Shown here piece by piece: positions 1-8,843 of a stretch of 48,538 nucleotides of DNA. The notes below the pieces were generated by a model. The model saw only the letters and a list, made by a program, of their open reading frames with translations. It had not been told where the DNA came from and searched no databases. The translations under genes and the position numbers were made by a program. Every line of letters begins with the position of its first letter. Within the stretch, counting starts at the first letter, position 1. The DNA is from Castellaniella sp. (GTDB taxonomy: Bacteria; Pseudomonadota; Gammaproteobacteria; Burkholderiales; Burkholderiaceae_B), in assembly GCF_004321985.1 (NCBI RefSeq), contig NZ_SCQN01000034.1, positions 1 through 48,538 on the forward strand, read 5' to 3'.

Positions 1-831
1 GAAGCAGCGGATCTATTGAGCATTTCACCGCCTGCCCTGAGCCGGCGGATCGAAAAGCTAGAATCGGCGCTCAATTCGAGGCTGCTGGATCGCACGACGC
101 GGCGGGTCAAGTTGACGAACTCCGGCCGGGCCTTTCTGGAGCGGGCACGGCGGGCACTGGACGAGATCGAAAAAGGTGTCCTGGGTGTCGAAGAACTGGC
201 CGCGCACTATAGCGGAATCGTGACCGTTGCCTGTGTCCCGTCAGTGGCCTATTACTTCCTGCCCAGCGTCGTGGTGCGGTTCACGGCACTTTGCCCCAGC
301 ACGCGCGTCCAGATTCTGGACGAGGGTGCCAACACGGTGCTGAGTGATGTGCTGAATCTCCGGGCAGATTTCGGCGTGAATTTCATTGGTACTCAGGAAA
401 CCGATCTCCATTTCGAACCGATACTGAGTGAACCCTTCGTGCTTGCTGTTCCTGCGAACCATCGGCTGGCCGGGCGGCGTCAAGTGCGCTGGCGGGATCT
501 GAAGTCGGAACGGTTCATTACGGTGGGCAAAAATAGCGGCAACAGGGTGCTGCTTGATTCGGCCCTGGCCAACGCTTCATCCAGGCCTTCCAGCTTCTTC
601 GAGGTGGCGCACGTTTCGTCGCTGCTGGGCCTGGTCGAAGCGGGGCTCGGGGTGGCTGCTGTTCCCAAGCTGGCCCTGGCGGAGGAGAGCCACTCCACCC
701 CCAAGGGGATAGGGCTCATAGAGCCCGAGATCTTTCGAACGCTTGGATTGTTGTACCGCAAAAACGCTTCGCTCTCGCCGAGCGCGCAGATCCTGTACGA
801 TCTGATCAAAAGCGAGGCACTGCGGCGCTAA
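1..831 (+). CDS. LysR-family transcriptional regulator, 5' end outside window
   Basis: The frame is open from the first base, and the first codons read EAADLLSISPPALSRRIEKLE. This is the second half of a LysR winged helix-turn-helix, so the true start lies upstream of the window and the TTG at 16 is not the start. The rest (about 200 residues) is the periplasmic-binding-protein-like effector domain, ending at 831. Effector and target are not readable. The next gene follows 42 bases later on the same strand. LysR proteins usually act on a divergent neighbour, which here would lie outside the window. Confidence 0.9.
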   Translation, partial: EAADLLSISPPALSRRIEKLESALNSRLLDRTTRRVKLTNSGRAFLERARRALDEIEKGVLGVEELAAHYSGIVTVACVPSVAYYFLPSVVVRFTALCPSTRVQILDEGANTVLSDVLNLRADFGVNFIGTQETDLHFEPILSEPFVLAVPANHRLAGRRQVRWRDLKSERFITVGKNSGNRVLLDSALANASSRPSSFFEVAHVSSLLGLVEAGLGVAAVPKLALAEESHSTPKGIGLIEPEIFRTLGLLYRKNASLSPSAQILYDLIKSEALRR

Positions 832-873
832 AGCCCGAGGCTTGCTGACTTCAACAGAACTTCCGAGCTCGAA

Positions 874-1755
874 ATGCCGTCCATTCATAGCCTGTACTCC
901 TATCCGGTGAAGTCCTGTGCGGGGGTCGCGCATTCGAAGATCGCCCTGACAGAAGCCGGACTGGAATACGACCGGCATTGGGTCATTGTGGACGCGCAGG
1001 GCGTTTTCATGACCCAGCGCCAGTATCCGCGCATGGTCCTGATTCATCCGGAGCCAGTCGCTGGTGGCCTGTGGCTGCGGGCTTCGGGCCAACCGGACTG
1101 TTACGTTCCGCTGCCTGCCGCCGATGCGCCGGCTGTGCCGGTGGCCATCTTCAGCGCCAATACACTGGGTGCCGATCAGGGGGATGAGGCAGCGCGCTGG
1201 CTGAGCGCGTTTCTGGGGCTTTCGTGCCGGCTGTTGCACCTGCATCCGCAGGCGCATCGTCCGGCCAGCCCGAAGCATGTGACACACTGGCTGGCGCAGC
1301 ATCCTGATTGGCCGCTGGCCTTCTCGCCGCCTGGCCAGCACCAGTTTGCCTTTGCCGATGGCTTTCCCTTCCTGGTCGTCAACCTGAATTCGCTGCGTGA
1401 GCTGAACGGGCAGCTGGCGGCGCGGGACTTCGCGCCTGTGGATGTGAGCCGTTTCCGTCCCAACATCGTGCTGGATGGCCTGGAGGCCTACGACGAGGAC
1501 CATCTGGCCGGGTTCCGGACAGGTGGCCTGGGGTTTGCCTTCGTGAAGCCGTGCGCATGGTGCCCGATTCCGAACGTCGATCCGAAGACGGGCGGTACCG
1601 CCCAGGAGCCGGGCCGCACACTGGCGCAGCACCGGCAATTCCCGCAGGGGGTGCTGTTCGGTGTGAATGCCATCGTGTCGTTGCCGCAGGAAACGGCCTG
1701 GCTGGCGGTCGGCGACTCGATCGAGCCCGAATACGATTTTGACGAGATCTCTTGA
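874..1755 (+). CDS. MOSC domain-containing protein (YcbX-like, without ferredoxin domain)
   Basis: This 293-residue protein has an N-terminal MOSC_N beta-barrel (IHSLYSYPVKSCAGV near residues 4-18) and a MOSC domain whose sulfur/molybdenum-site cysteines sit in KPCAWCPIPNVD near residue 225. In E. coli, YcbX works with a molybdenum cofactor in reducing N-hydroxylated bases and also carries a C-terminal 2Fe-2S ferredoxin domain. That domain is absent here, so a separate electron donor is needed (inference). The ATG at 874 has only a weak Shine-Dalgarno. Its end converges on dinB 68 bases away. Confidence 0.85.
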   Translation: MPSIHSLYSYPVKSCAGVAHSKIALTEAGLEYDRHWVIVDAQGVFMTQRQYPRMVLIHPEPVAGGLWLRASGQPDCYVPLPAADAPAVPVAIFSANTLGADQGDEAARWLSAFLGLSCRLLHLHPQAHRPASPKHVTHWLAQHPDWPLAFSPPGQHQFAFADGFPFLVVNLNSLRELNGQLAARDFAPVDVSRFRPNIVLDGLEAYDEDHLAGFRTGGLGFAFVKPCAWCPIPNVDPKTGGTAQEPGRTLAQHRQFPQGVLFGVNAIVSLPQETAWLAVGDSIEPEYDFDEIS

Positions 1756-1823
1756 GCCGATCAGGCCGGTGGGAACGCTGGCCGCCCCGTCGACTCGGAT
1801 GCGCATTGACCCGTACGGGGTTG

Positions 1824-2978
1824 TCAGCAGAGCTCGAGCTGCACGGGCCGATGGGGCTCGTGCGGTGCGGCGATGGGTTCCAGTTTGCTGACCCGTACGC
1901 CCAGCAGGCGCAGGCGCCTGTTCAGCGTGACCCGCTTGAGGCACTGGCCGGCCGCCCGGTGAATGGCTTCTGCGTCCGTGACGGGCGCATCGAGCGTCAG
2001 GTCCCGTGTGACGATGCGGAAATCGTCGAACCGCAGTTTGATCCCCACTGTGGCTCCGCGAACGCCCTTCCGGGCCAGGTCCTGCGACAGGTGCTCGCAC
2101 AGCTCCAGAAAGATCTGCGACAGCAGTGCGCGGTCGTGGCGGGCGTGCAGGTCTCGTTCGAATGTGGTCTCGCGGCTGATGGTCTTGGGTTCGGACTCGG
2201 TGACGACGGGACGGTCGTCGCGGCCGTGCGCGACGTCCAGCAGCCATTGTGCCGTGCCCAATCCGAAGTGCTGCTGCAGCAGATCCGGCGCGGCAGCGGC
2301 CAGGTCCGCGATGGTGACGATGCCCAGTGTCTGCAGCTTGCGGGTTGCCTTGGGTCCGATGCCATTGACCTTGGAGGCAGGCAGCGGCCAGATCCGGCGT
2401 TCCAGGTCGCCCGGCCCGATGATGGTCAGGCCGTCGGGTTTGTCCAGATCCGACGCGATCTTGGACAGCAGCTTGTTGGGTGAGATGCCCACGGAGCAGA
2501 CCAGCCCGGTGGCGTCCCGCACGGCCCGCTTGAGCGCGCGTCCCAGCGCCATTGAGTCGTCGTTCAGGTCCGTGAGATCCAGGTAGATTTCGTCGATGCC
2601 GCGGTCTTCGATGCAGGGTGTGATGACCGCCACGGCGGCCTTGAAAAGGCGCGAGTAGTGGCGATACGCTTGAAAGTCCACCGGCAGGACGATGGCGTCG
2701 GGCGCCAGGCGTGCGGCCTTCATCATGCCCATGGCCGAGTGCACGCCCAGCGCGCGTGCTTCGTAGGTGGCCGTGGTGATGACGCCGCGGCCCACGTAGT
2801 CGCGCAGCCGCGCGTACTGCCCGTTTTCGGGCGGCGACGCCCACCCGCCGATCACCACTGGCTGTCCGCGCAGGTCCGGATAGCGCAGCAATCCCACGGA
2901 TGCGAAGAATGCATCCATGTCGAGGTGAGCGATGCGGCGCTCGCGGGGTGGAGCGGATGCGACCCGCGTGGGTGTCAT
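1824..2978 (-). CDS. dinB: DNA polymerase IV (Y-family translesion polymerase)
   Basis: Y-family polymerase of 384 residues. The palm motif IAHLDMDAFFASV lies at residues 16-28 (metal ligand Asp20), and the second catalytic pair is in GIDEIYLD, where the usual SxDEAYLD is slightly changed but Asp-Glu is kept. Helix-hairpin-helix and little-finger regions follow. The C-terminal QLELC resembles a beta-clamp-binding motif. I prefer the ATG at 2978 because it overlaps in ATGA fashion the stop of the SDR remnant (2975-2977), which suggests former translational coupling. The frame stays open to an ATG at 3053 that has a GGGAG Shine-Dalgarno (3060-3064), so a 409-residue form is possible. It lies downstream of the mocR-type gene on the same strand. 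Confidence 0.9.
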   Translation of the reverse strand: MTPTRVASAPPRERRIAHLDMDAFFASVGLLRYPDLRGQPVVIGGWASPPENGQYARLRDYVGRGVITTATYEARALGVHSAMGMMKAARLAPDAIVLPVDFQAYRHYSRLFKAAVAVITPCIEDRGIDEIYLDLTDLNDDSMALGRALKRAVRDATGLVCSVGISPNKLLSKIASDLDKPDGLTIIGPGDLERRIWPLPASKVNGIGPKATRKLQTLGIVTIADLAAAAPDLLQQHFGLGTAQWLLDVAHGRDDRPVVTESEPKTISRETTFERDLHARHDRALLSQIFLELCEHLSQDLARKGVRGATVGIKLRFDDFRIVTRDLTLDAPVTDAEAIHRAAGQCLKRVTLNRRLRLLGVRVSKLEPIAAPHEPHRPVQLELC

Positions 2979-3052
2979 AGGTGGCGTATCAGGCCGCTGT
3001 TGACCCGGAGGTTCTGGCCGGTGATCCAGGCGGCTTCGTCGGAAGTCTGCCA
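2975..3052 (-). pseudogene. 3' remnant of a short-chain dehydrogenase/reductase (SDR) gene
   Basis: On the minus strand, in a frame different from dinB, 25 codons plus a stop read WQTSDEAAW, then ITGQNLRVNSG, then LIRHL. SDEAxWITGQNLRVNGG is the standard C-terminal signature of SDR/FabG-type oxidoreductases. No upstream part of an SDR is present: before it the sequence runs into the end of the mocR-type gene at 3075. The stop codon overlaps the dinB ATG at 2976-2978. I read this as the scar of a deletion or replacement that removed the SDR gene body. Confidence 0.75.
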
Positions 3053-3074
3053 TGCTGTGCTCCCGGGGTATGGG

Positions 3075-4505
3075 TCATGCCGTCTGCTGGATTGCGGCGT
3101 CGCGAAAAAATTTCCACAGGCGTGGATGTCCCGAATAGGCGACATTGAACCGGAACCAGCCTTCGTCGCGCCCGTCGGGATAGAAGTATGCGCCTGGCGC
3201 CAGCCAGATGCCCGACTGCAGGGCCTCGGCGGCGAGACCGATCGTACCGTTTTCGTGTGCGATCGGCACGCGCGGCCGAGCCCACAGGAACAGGCCGGCG
3301 TCGGGTTGGTGCGCGATCTCGAAGTCGGCAGCCTCCATGGCCTGGCAGACCTGGTCGTGCGCGACGCGCAGGCGTTCGCGCACGCCGCGCAAGTAGGCGC
3401 TGTGCCGGCCGTCGCACAGGACCTGGTACACGGCGCGCTCCATGATCTCGGCCGAGGTGAGTCCCAGGGACATCTTGGTGCGCGCGAATTGCCGGAGCTG
3501 GTCGGGTGTCGACACCAGGTAGCCCACCCGAAGGGACGGCATCACGCTTTTGGAAAACCCCGAGACGTACACGACTCGCCCCGGGTTCGCCAGCGCCGCC
3601 AGCGACGGTCTCGGCTCGAGCAGCAGCTCGCGCGAGACGTCGTCCTCGACCACGACGAAGTTGTGCTGCTCGGCCAGCTGCAGCAGCCGGAAGGCACCCG
3701 TCATGGTGAAGCTCGCGCCAGTGGGATTCTGCAGCACCGTGGTGACGAACAGGGTACGTAGCGGGTATTGGGCCGCGAGACTCCGCAAGGTCTTTTCGCA
3801 AAGGCCATCCGGGGTGCGGGGCACCCCGTGCACGACGACGCCGTTGATGGCCAGGATCTGCAGCAGGTTGGCGTAGCAGGGCATTTCCACGGCTGCGTGG
3901 TCCCCCGGGCGCAACAGCGTTCGGGCGGCGATGTCCAGCGCCTGCGTGGCGCCGTGCGTGAGCAGAATCTGGTCCGGGACGGCTTCCAGCCCGTCGCCTT
4001 GGAGCCGTTGGGCAACGTGCTCGCGCAGCGGCTGGTAGCCCAGGGGGTGTCCGTAGGCGGCGATCTGGCTGACCGGTACCCGGGCCAGTTGCCGCAGGGC
4101 ACGCTGGAGCCCTGATTCGTTGTGCCAGTCCGGTGGCAGCCAGCCGCATCCTGCCTTGATGGAAATCGAATGGTCCGCGAAGATGTCCGACAGCAACCAT
4201 GATGGACCCACTGGCGGAGGCTCCCAGTTTGGCAGCGTCCGGGCGCGGGCCGGCGGCCGCTGGCGCGCGACACGGAAGTCGCTCCCTGGGCGCGACTGCA
4301 GCAGCCCCCGCGCCACCAGCCGGTTGTAGGCCGCGACCACCGTAAAGGTGCTGAGCCCATGGTCGCGCGCGAATTGACGCACGGAGGGCAGCGTCATCCC
4401 GGAGCGCAGGGTGCGTTCATGGATGGCCCGCTCGATGGCCAGCGTCGTCTGGTCGACCAGGGTGGGATGACGCCCGGGGTGGCGTTCGGGGATAAAGAGT
4501 TGCAT
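3075..4505 (-). CDS. MocR-family (GntR/aminotransferase fusion) regulator
   Basis: This 476-residue protein has an N-terminal GntR winged helix (LPSVRQFARDHGLSTFTVVAAYN near residues 38-60) fused to a class I aminotransferase-like domain (about residues 110-476). PLP would bind Lys319 in VSGFSKSVMPS. MocR proteins such as GabR, PdxR and TauR sense an amine/PLP adduct and activate a neighbouring, often divergent, gene. Here the divergent neighbour is an omega-amino acid transaminase, so beta-alanine or a similar amine is the likely signal (inference). The open frame runs further upstream, but homology starts at the ATG at 4505. Two direct repeats lie just upstream. Confidence 0.92.
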   Translation of the reverse strand: MQLFIPERHPGRHPTLVDQTTLAIERAIHERTLRSGMTLPSVRQFARDHGLSTFTVVAAYNRLVARGLLQSRPGSDFRVARQRPPARARTLPNWEPPPVGPSWLLSDIFADHSISIKAGCGWLPPDWHNESGLQRALRQLARVPVSQIAAYGHPLGYQPLREHVAQRLQGDGLEAVPDQILLTHGATQALDIAARTLLRPGDHAAVEMPCYANLLQILAINGVVVHGVPRTPDGLCEKTLRSLAAQYPLRTLFVTTVLQNPTGASFTMTGAFRLLQLAEQHNFVVVEDDVSRELLLEPRPSLAALANPGRVVYVSGFSKSVMPSLRVGYLVSTPDQLRQFARTKMSLGLTSAEIMERAVYQVLCDGRHSAYLRGVRERLRVAHDQVCQAMEAADFEIAHQPDAGLFLWARPRVPIAHENGTIGLAAEALQSGIWLAPGAYFYPDGRDEGWFRFNVAYSGHPRLWKFFRDAAIQQTA

Positions 4506-4521
4506 GGTGACGTTCCTGCTC

Positions 4522-4578
4522 GCCAGTACAGTATTCGCTGCTCGGCCAGTACAGTAATCCCGTGATCCTAACACTGTA
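4522..4578. promoter_or_regulatory. Candidate MocR operator: two direct repeats plus an inverted half-site
   Basis: In the 150-base divergent region, GCCAGTACAGTA occurs at 4522-4533 and again, identically, at 4545-4556, spaced 23 bases start to start (about two helical turns). A 6-bp inverted copy, ACTGTA, follows at 4573-4578. Paired direct repeats with an inverted element are typical of MocR operators. The sites lie between the two start codons and could serve both autoregulation and control of the transaminase operon. Confidence 0.65.
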
Positions 4579-4655
4579 TATGGTTCGGGGCGTTCGTCTG
4601 AACCAGAATGGGGATTCCGATTTTCCACTCCGTTTCCGTTTGCGAGGTCACTGCG

Positions 4656-5984
4656 ATGAGTTCCGACACCGCCACACTGGATCTTTCCCATCTGTGGATG
4701 CCCTTTACGGCCAATCGAACGTTCAAGGCCCATCCGCGCCTGCTGTCGGCGGCAAAGGGCATGTACTACACGGATACCGACGGCCACCAGATCCTGGACG
4801 GAACGGCGGGCCTGTGGTGCGTGAACGCCGGCCACGGCCGCCAGCCCATCGTCGACGCGCTGCACGCCCAGGCGCAGAAGCTGGACTACGCCTCCAGCTT
4901 CAACATCGGGCACGTCGATTCCTTCCGGGCCGCCAGCGAAGTCGCCGCCCTGATGCCCCAGAGCATGGACCGCGTCTTTTTCACCAATTCCGGCTCGGAG
5001 TCGGTGGACACCGCACTCAAGATTGCAGTGGCCTACCACCGGGCCAAGGGCGAGGGTCAGCGCACCCGCCTGATCGGCCGCGAGCGCGGCTATCACGGAG
5101 TGGGGTTCGGCGGCATTTCGGTGGGCGGCATTTCCCCCAACCGGAAGGCGTTTTCGGGTGTGCTCTTGCCCGGCGTCGATCATCTTCCGCACACCCACGA
5201 CCTGGCGCACAATGCGTTCTCGCGCGGCCAGCCGGCCTGGGGCGGAGAGCACTTTGCCGATGCCCTGGAAGACATCATTGCACTGCATGATGCCTCGACG
5301 ATTGCCGCCGTGATCGTCGAGCCGCTGGCGGGTTCCACGGGCGTGCTGCTGCCCCCGAAGGGCTATCTGGAGCGCCTGCGTGCCATCACCGAAAAGTACG
5401 GCATCCTGCTGATTTTCGACGAGATCATCACGGGCTTCGGGCGCCTGGGCGCCGCGACGGCCAGCGACTTCTTCGGCGTGAAACCGGACATCATCACTTT
5501 TGCCAAGGGCGTCTGCAACGCAGCCGTCCCGGCGGGCGGCGTGTCGGTGCGCCGCGGAATCTACGACACCATCGTGGATGCCACCGAAGGGGGTATCGAA
5601 TTCTTCCACGGCTATACGTTCTCGGCGCACCCGATGGCCACGGCGGCCATCCTGGCGACCCTGGGCATCTACCGCGCCGAAAAGCTGTTCGAGCGCGCCC
5701 ACGGCCTGGCCGGGAAGTTCGAAGATGCGGCCCATGCGCTCAAGGGCACGGCGCACGTGATCGACATCCGCAACCTGGGACTGGTCGCGGGCATCGAGCT
5801 TGAATCGCGCCCGGGTGCAAAAGGCGCGCGCGCCGCCGAGGTCTTCGCCAAGTGCTTCGACAGGGGCTTGCTCGTGCGCTACACCGGTGACATCATCGCG
5901 ATTTCGCCACCGCTCATCATCGAAGAAAAGCAGATCGACCAGATCTTCTCCACGCTGAAGGACGTCATTTCCGTGGTGAAATGA
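4656..5984 (+). CDS. Omega-amino acid:pyruvate transaminase (class III, beta-alanine type)
   Basis: Class III PLP aminotransferase of 442 residues that would move the terminal amino group of beta-alanine or another omega-amino acid to pyruvate, giving malonate semialdehyde. Recognisable are LDLSHLWMPFTANRTFK at the N-terminus, the PLP-phosphate loop NSGSESVDTALK, the IFDEIITGFGR motif and the Schiff-base Lys284 in ITFAKGVCNA. LSHLWMPFTANR is typical of the beta-alanine:pyruvate subgroup. The ATG at 4656 has a GAGG Shine-Dalgarno; an upstream ATG at 4608 would add 16 unconserved residues. The next gene, a malonate/methylmalonate semialdehyde dehydrogenase, takes the expected product. Confidence 0.92.
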   Translation: MSSDTATLDLSHLWMPFTANRTFKAHPRLLSAAKGMYYTDTDGHQILDGTAGLWCVNAGHGRQPIVDALHAQAQKLDYASSFNIGHVDSFRAASEVAALMPQSMDRVFFTNSGSESVDTALKIAVAYHRAKGEGQRTRLIGRERGYHGVGFGGISVGGISPNRKAFSGVLLPGVDHLPHTHDLAHNAFSRGQPAWGGEHFADALEDIIALHDASTIAAVIVEPLAGSTGVLLPPKGYLERLRAITEKYGILLIFDEIITGFGRLGAATASDFFGVKPDIITFAKGVCNAAVPAGGVSVRRGIYDTIVDATEGGIEFFHGYTFSAHPMATAAILATLGIYRAEKLFERAHGLAGKFEDAAHALKGTAHVIDIRNLGLVAGIELESRPGAKGARAAEVFAKCFDRGLLVRYTGDIIAISPPLIIEEKQIDQIFSTLKDVISVVK

Positions 5985-6031
5985 CGATTGACAAACATTG
6001 GGTGTGCCCTGTCAGACCCGAGGACGACAAT

Positions 6032-7525
6032 ATGAGTGACATTCCGCGCATCCCGCTGTTGATCGGCGGGAAACTGGTCCAGTCCAAAACCAAGGAATGG
6101 CGCGACATCATCAATCCGGCGACCCAAGAGGTCATCGCAAAGGTGCCATTCGCGACGCCGGAGGAATTGAACCACGCCGTGGCCGACGCGGCCCGGGCGT
6201 TCGAGACCTGGCGCAACGTCAGCCAGGCCAAGCGCCAGCAGGTCATGATCAATCTGGCGCGACTGCTGCGCGAGAATACGACCCGCATCGCCGAAGTGCT
6301 GTCGCATGAGCACGGCAAGACGCTGCCGGACGCCGAAGGCGAGGTCGGCCGAGGCATCGAGGCCGTGGAGCACGCGATCTCCGTGAACACGCTGCAGCTC
6401 GGGGAATACGCCGAGAATGCCGCGACGGGCATCGACGTGTATTCCATCGTCCAGCCGCTGGGTGTTTGCGCCGGGATCACGGCGTTCAATTTCCCGGTGA
6501 TGCTCCCGTGCTGGATGTTCCCGGTGGCCATCACGGTGGGCAATACCTTTGTGCTCAAGCCCTCCGAACAGGATCCCAGCGCCTCGCTGATGGTGGCGCA
6601 GCTCGCGCTGGAGGCGGGCCTGCCCCCTGGGGTGCTCAACGTCGTGCATGGCGGGCCGGAGACCGCCAACGCGCTGTGCGACCATGCGGACATCAAGGCC
6701 ATTTCCTTCATTGGGTCGACCCGGGTGGGCACGCACATCTACGAGCGGGCCTCGGCGGCGGGCAAGCGCTGCCAGGCGATGATGGGCGCCAAGAACCACA
6801 GCGTCATCATGCCGGATGCTGACCGCGAGGCGGCACTGAATTCCATGCTGGGCGCGGCCTTTGGTGCGGCCGGTGAGCGCTGCATGGCGATCTCGGTGCT
6901 GGTGCTGGTGGGTTCGGCCCAAAAGTGGCTGCCGGATTTCGTCGAGCGTGCACGCAAGCTGAAGGTCAACGTGGGCATGGATCGCAAGGCAGATCTGGGG
7001 CCGCTGGTTTCGCCACGGGCGAAGGAGCGGGTCCTGGGCCTGATCCAGAAAGGCGTGGACGAGGGCGCGGAGCTCGTGCTCGATGGCCGTGGCATCGAGG
7101 TCTCCGGCTACGAGAAGGGCAACTTCGTCGGCCCCACGATCTTCAGCAAGGTCAAGGGCGACATGACCATCTACAACGAAGAAATCTTCGGGCCGGTGCT
7201 GTCGGTGGTGCTGGTCGATACGCTGGAAGAGGCCGTGGACTTCATCAACGGCAACCCCAATGGCAACGGTACCTCGATCTTCACGCAGGATGGCGGTACG
7301 GCGCGCTATTTCCAGAACAACGTCGGCGTGGGTCAGGTCGGGATCAACATCCCCATCCCGGTCCCCGTTGCGTGGTTCAGCTTCACCGGTTCGCGCGCGT
7401 CCAAACTCGGCGACCTGGGACCCAATGGCAAACAGGCCGTGTATTTCTGGACCCAGACCAAGACCGTGACAGCCCGCTGGACCGCGCATCACACCGAAGT
7501 CAACACCACGATCGCCATGAAGTGA
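6032..7525 (+). CDS. mmsA: CoA-acylating (methyl)malonate-semialdehyde dehydrogenase
   Basis: Aldehyde dehydrogenase superfamily protein of 497 residues. The N-terminal IPLLIGGKLV, the nucleotide-fold ITAFNFPVMLPCWMFP and catalytic Cys284 in GERCMAIS mark the CoA-dependent MmsA/IolA type, which lacks the catalytic Glu of hydrolytic ALDHs. It would convert malonate semialdehyde to acetyl-CoA (or methylmalonate semialdehyde to propionyl-CoA) with release of CO2 and NADH. The start at 6032 has GAGGA at 6020-6024. It lies 47 bases after the transaminase and is very probably co-transcribed, completing beta-alanine breakdown. Confidence 0.93.
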   Translation: MSDIPRIPLLIGGKLVQSKTKEWRDIINPATQEVIAKVPFATPEELNHAVADAARAFETWRNVSQAKRQQVMINLARLLRENTTRIAEVLSHEHGKTLPDAEGEVGRGIEAVEHAISVNTLQLGEYAENAATGIDVYSIVQPLGVCAGITAFNFPVMLPCWMFPVAITVGNTFVLKPSEQDPSASLMVAQLALEAGLPPGVLNVVHGGPETANALCDHADIKAISFIGSTRVGTHIYERASAAGKRCQAMMGAKNHSVIMPDADREAALNSMLGAAFGAAGERCMAISVLVLVGSAQKWLPDFVERARKLKVNVGMDRKADLGPLVSPRAKERVLGLIQKGVDEGAELVLDGRGIEVSGYEKGNFVGPTIFSKVKGDMTIYNEEIFGPVLSVVLVDTLEEAVDFINGNPNGNGTSIFTQDGGTARYFQNNVGVGQVGINIPIPVPVAWFSFTGSRASKLGDLGPNGKQAVYFWTQTKTVTARWTAHHTEVNTTIAMK

Positions 7526-7619
7526 CGTGCACACGGGTCGCTTGCCGGATGGGGCGGCCCGGTTTTGCAGGTGTTTTGCCACATCCTGATTCCATAACAA
7601 CGAGTTGGAGACAAGCATC

Positions 7620-8825
7620 ATGATGGACAGACGCAAATTCTTGGGGACGGTCGGCTCGGCTGCCCTGACGGCTCCGCTTTTCGGGCGCACGGCCTTTGCG
7701 GCCACCGACAAGGTCACCTTCGGCATCCCGCTGCCCATGTCCGGCCCGTTCGCGGCCAATGGCAAATTCGGCGCCATGGGTGCACAGCTCTACGTGGAAG
7801 ACCTGAAGACGCTGCTGGGGCACCCGCTGGCCTACACGGTGCTGGATGCCCAGGGGCAGCCGGCGGCGGGGGTGCGCAAGGTGCAGGATCTCTTCCAGCA
7901 GCAGGGCGCGCATTACTTTGCCGGCGCTTCGCTGTCGTCCGTGGCGCTTGCCCTGGGCGGTGCGCTCGACAAGCTCGGAGGGGTGTTCGTGACGGCCGCC
8001 GGCGCGGACGAGATCACGGGCACCCACTGCAACAAGGCCATGTTCCGCTGGTCGGTGCCCACGTACGGTGCCGTGCAGGAGACCATAGGCCCTCTCCTGA
8101 AACGCTACCCCGACGCCAAGCGCTGGTACACCATCACGCCGCAGTATGTGTTTGGCGAATCGCTGCTCAAGGCCACCAAGGATCTGCTCAAGGCCAATGG
8201 CCGCGAGCTCGTCGGCAACAGCTATCACTCGCTGGACGAGCGTGAATTCAGCGGCTATGTGATCAACGCAATGTCCACCAAGCCCGATGTGCTGGTGCTG
8301 CTCAATTTCAGCTCGCAGAGCTCTGAAACCTTGCGACAGGCCGTGTCCTTCGGAGTCAAGAAGAAGGCCGTGATCGTCATGGTCTGGGCCTCCGGGCTGG
8401 AGCAATTCCAGAGCCTGGGCGCCGACCTCTGCGAAGGCGTGTATTTTGGCGCGCAGTACTGGCACCAGATAGATTCCCCGGGCAACAAGCGGCTGGTCGA
8501 GATCACCAAAAAGAAATTCACCATGAACCCGAACTACAGCCTGGCGCAGATCTACGTGGCCTGCCAGATGATGGGCGAGGGCATCAAGAAAGCCGGTTCC
8601 ATCGACCCCAAGAAGGCGATTGCCGCCATGGAAGGCCTCACCTATGAAGGCCTCACTGGCACCGAGACCATCCGCGCGGGCGACCATCAGGTGCTCAAGA
8701 ACTACTACCTGCTGAGGGGCAAGGCGAAGTCCGCCATGAAGGATCCCGACGACTATTGCGATATCCTGAGTTCGGGGCAGTCTTATCTGTCCCCGGAACA
8801 GGAAGGCTGCAAGATGCCGGCCTGA
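7620..8825 (+). CDS. Liv-type ABC transporter substrate-binding protein (Tat-like signal)
   Basis: Periplasmic binding protein of 401 residues, type I fold (Peripla_BP_6): after the signal it reads KVTFGIPLPMSGPFAANGKFGAMGAQ, split here as KVTFGIPLPMSG and the following gapless helix. DRRKFLG at residues 3-9 is a twin-arginine motif and cleavage is likely after AFA at residue 27. GGAG at 7607-7610 supports the ATG at 7620. It is the receptor for the permease/ATPase genes downstream. Neighbours suggest a beta-amino or N-carbamoyl compound rather than leucine (inference). A long hairpin separates it from the permease gene. Confidence 0.88.
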   Translation: MMDRRKFLGTVGSAALTAPLFGRTAFAATDKVTFGIPLPMSGPFAANGKFGAMGAQLYVEDLKTLLGHPLAYTVLDAQGQPAAGVRKVQDLFQQQGAHYFAGASLSSVALALGGALDKLGGVFVTAAGADEITGTHCNKAMFRWSVPTYGAVQETIGPLLKRYPDAKRWYTITPQYVFGESLLKATKDLLKANGRELVGNSYHSLDEREFSGYVINAMSTKPDVLVLLNFSSQSSETLRQAVSFGVKKKAVIVMVWASGLEQFQSLGADLCEGVYFGAQYWHQIDSPGNKRLVEITKKKFTMNPNYSLAQIYVACQMMGEGIKKAGSIDPKKAIAAMEGLTYEGLTGTETIRAGDHQVLKNYYLLRGKAKSAMKDPDDYCDILSSGQSYLSPEQEGCKMPA

Positions 8826-8843
8826 TCGCAGGCGCTCACAGCT

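Noticed and set aside
1810-1819. Palindrome CCCGTACGGG between the MOSC and dinB stops
   Set aside because: Perfect but only 10 bases with no loop and no T-run, so not a convincing terminator and too short for a firm operator call.
577-2844. Long open frame of 755 codons on the minus strand
   Set aside because: It is Arg/His/Pro-rich, crosses the MOSC gene antisense and dinB out of frame, and shows no domain. It is a GC-driven shadow.
2979-3053. Extended dinB start at 3053 with a GGGAG Shine-Dalgarno
   Set aside because: The extra 25 residues are the out-of-frame reading of the SDR remnant, so they are not ancestral DinB sequence. I kept it as an alternative because the Shine-Dalgarno is good.
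4506-5756. N-terminal extension of the MocR protein to an 893-codon frame
   Set aside because: The extension runs antisense through the transaminase gene and the operator region; MocR homology starts at 4505 and the resulting length is normal.
5879-7777. 632-codon antisense open frame opposite mmsA
   Set aside because: Its composition is His/Arg/Asp-rich shadow of the real aldehyde dehydrogenase frame; no motif and no start signal.
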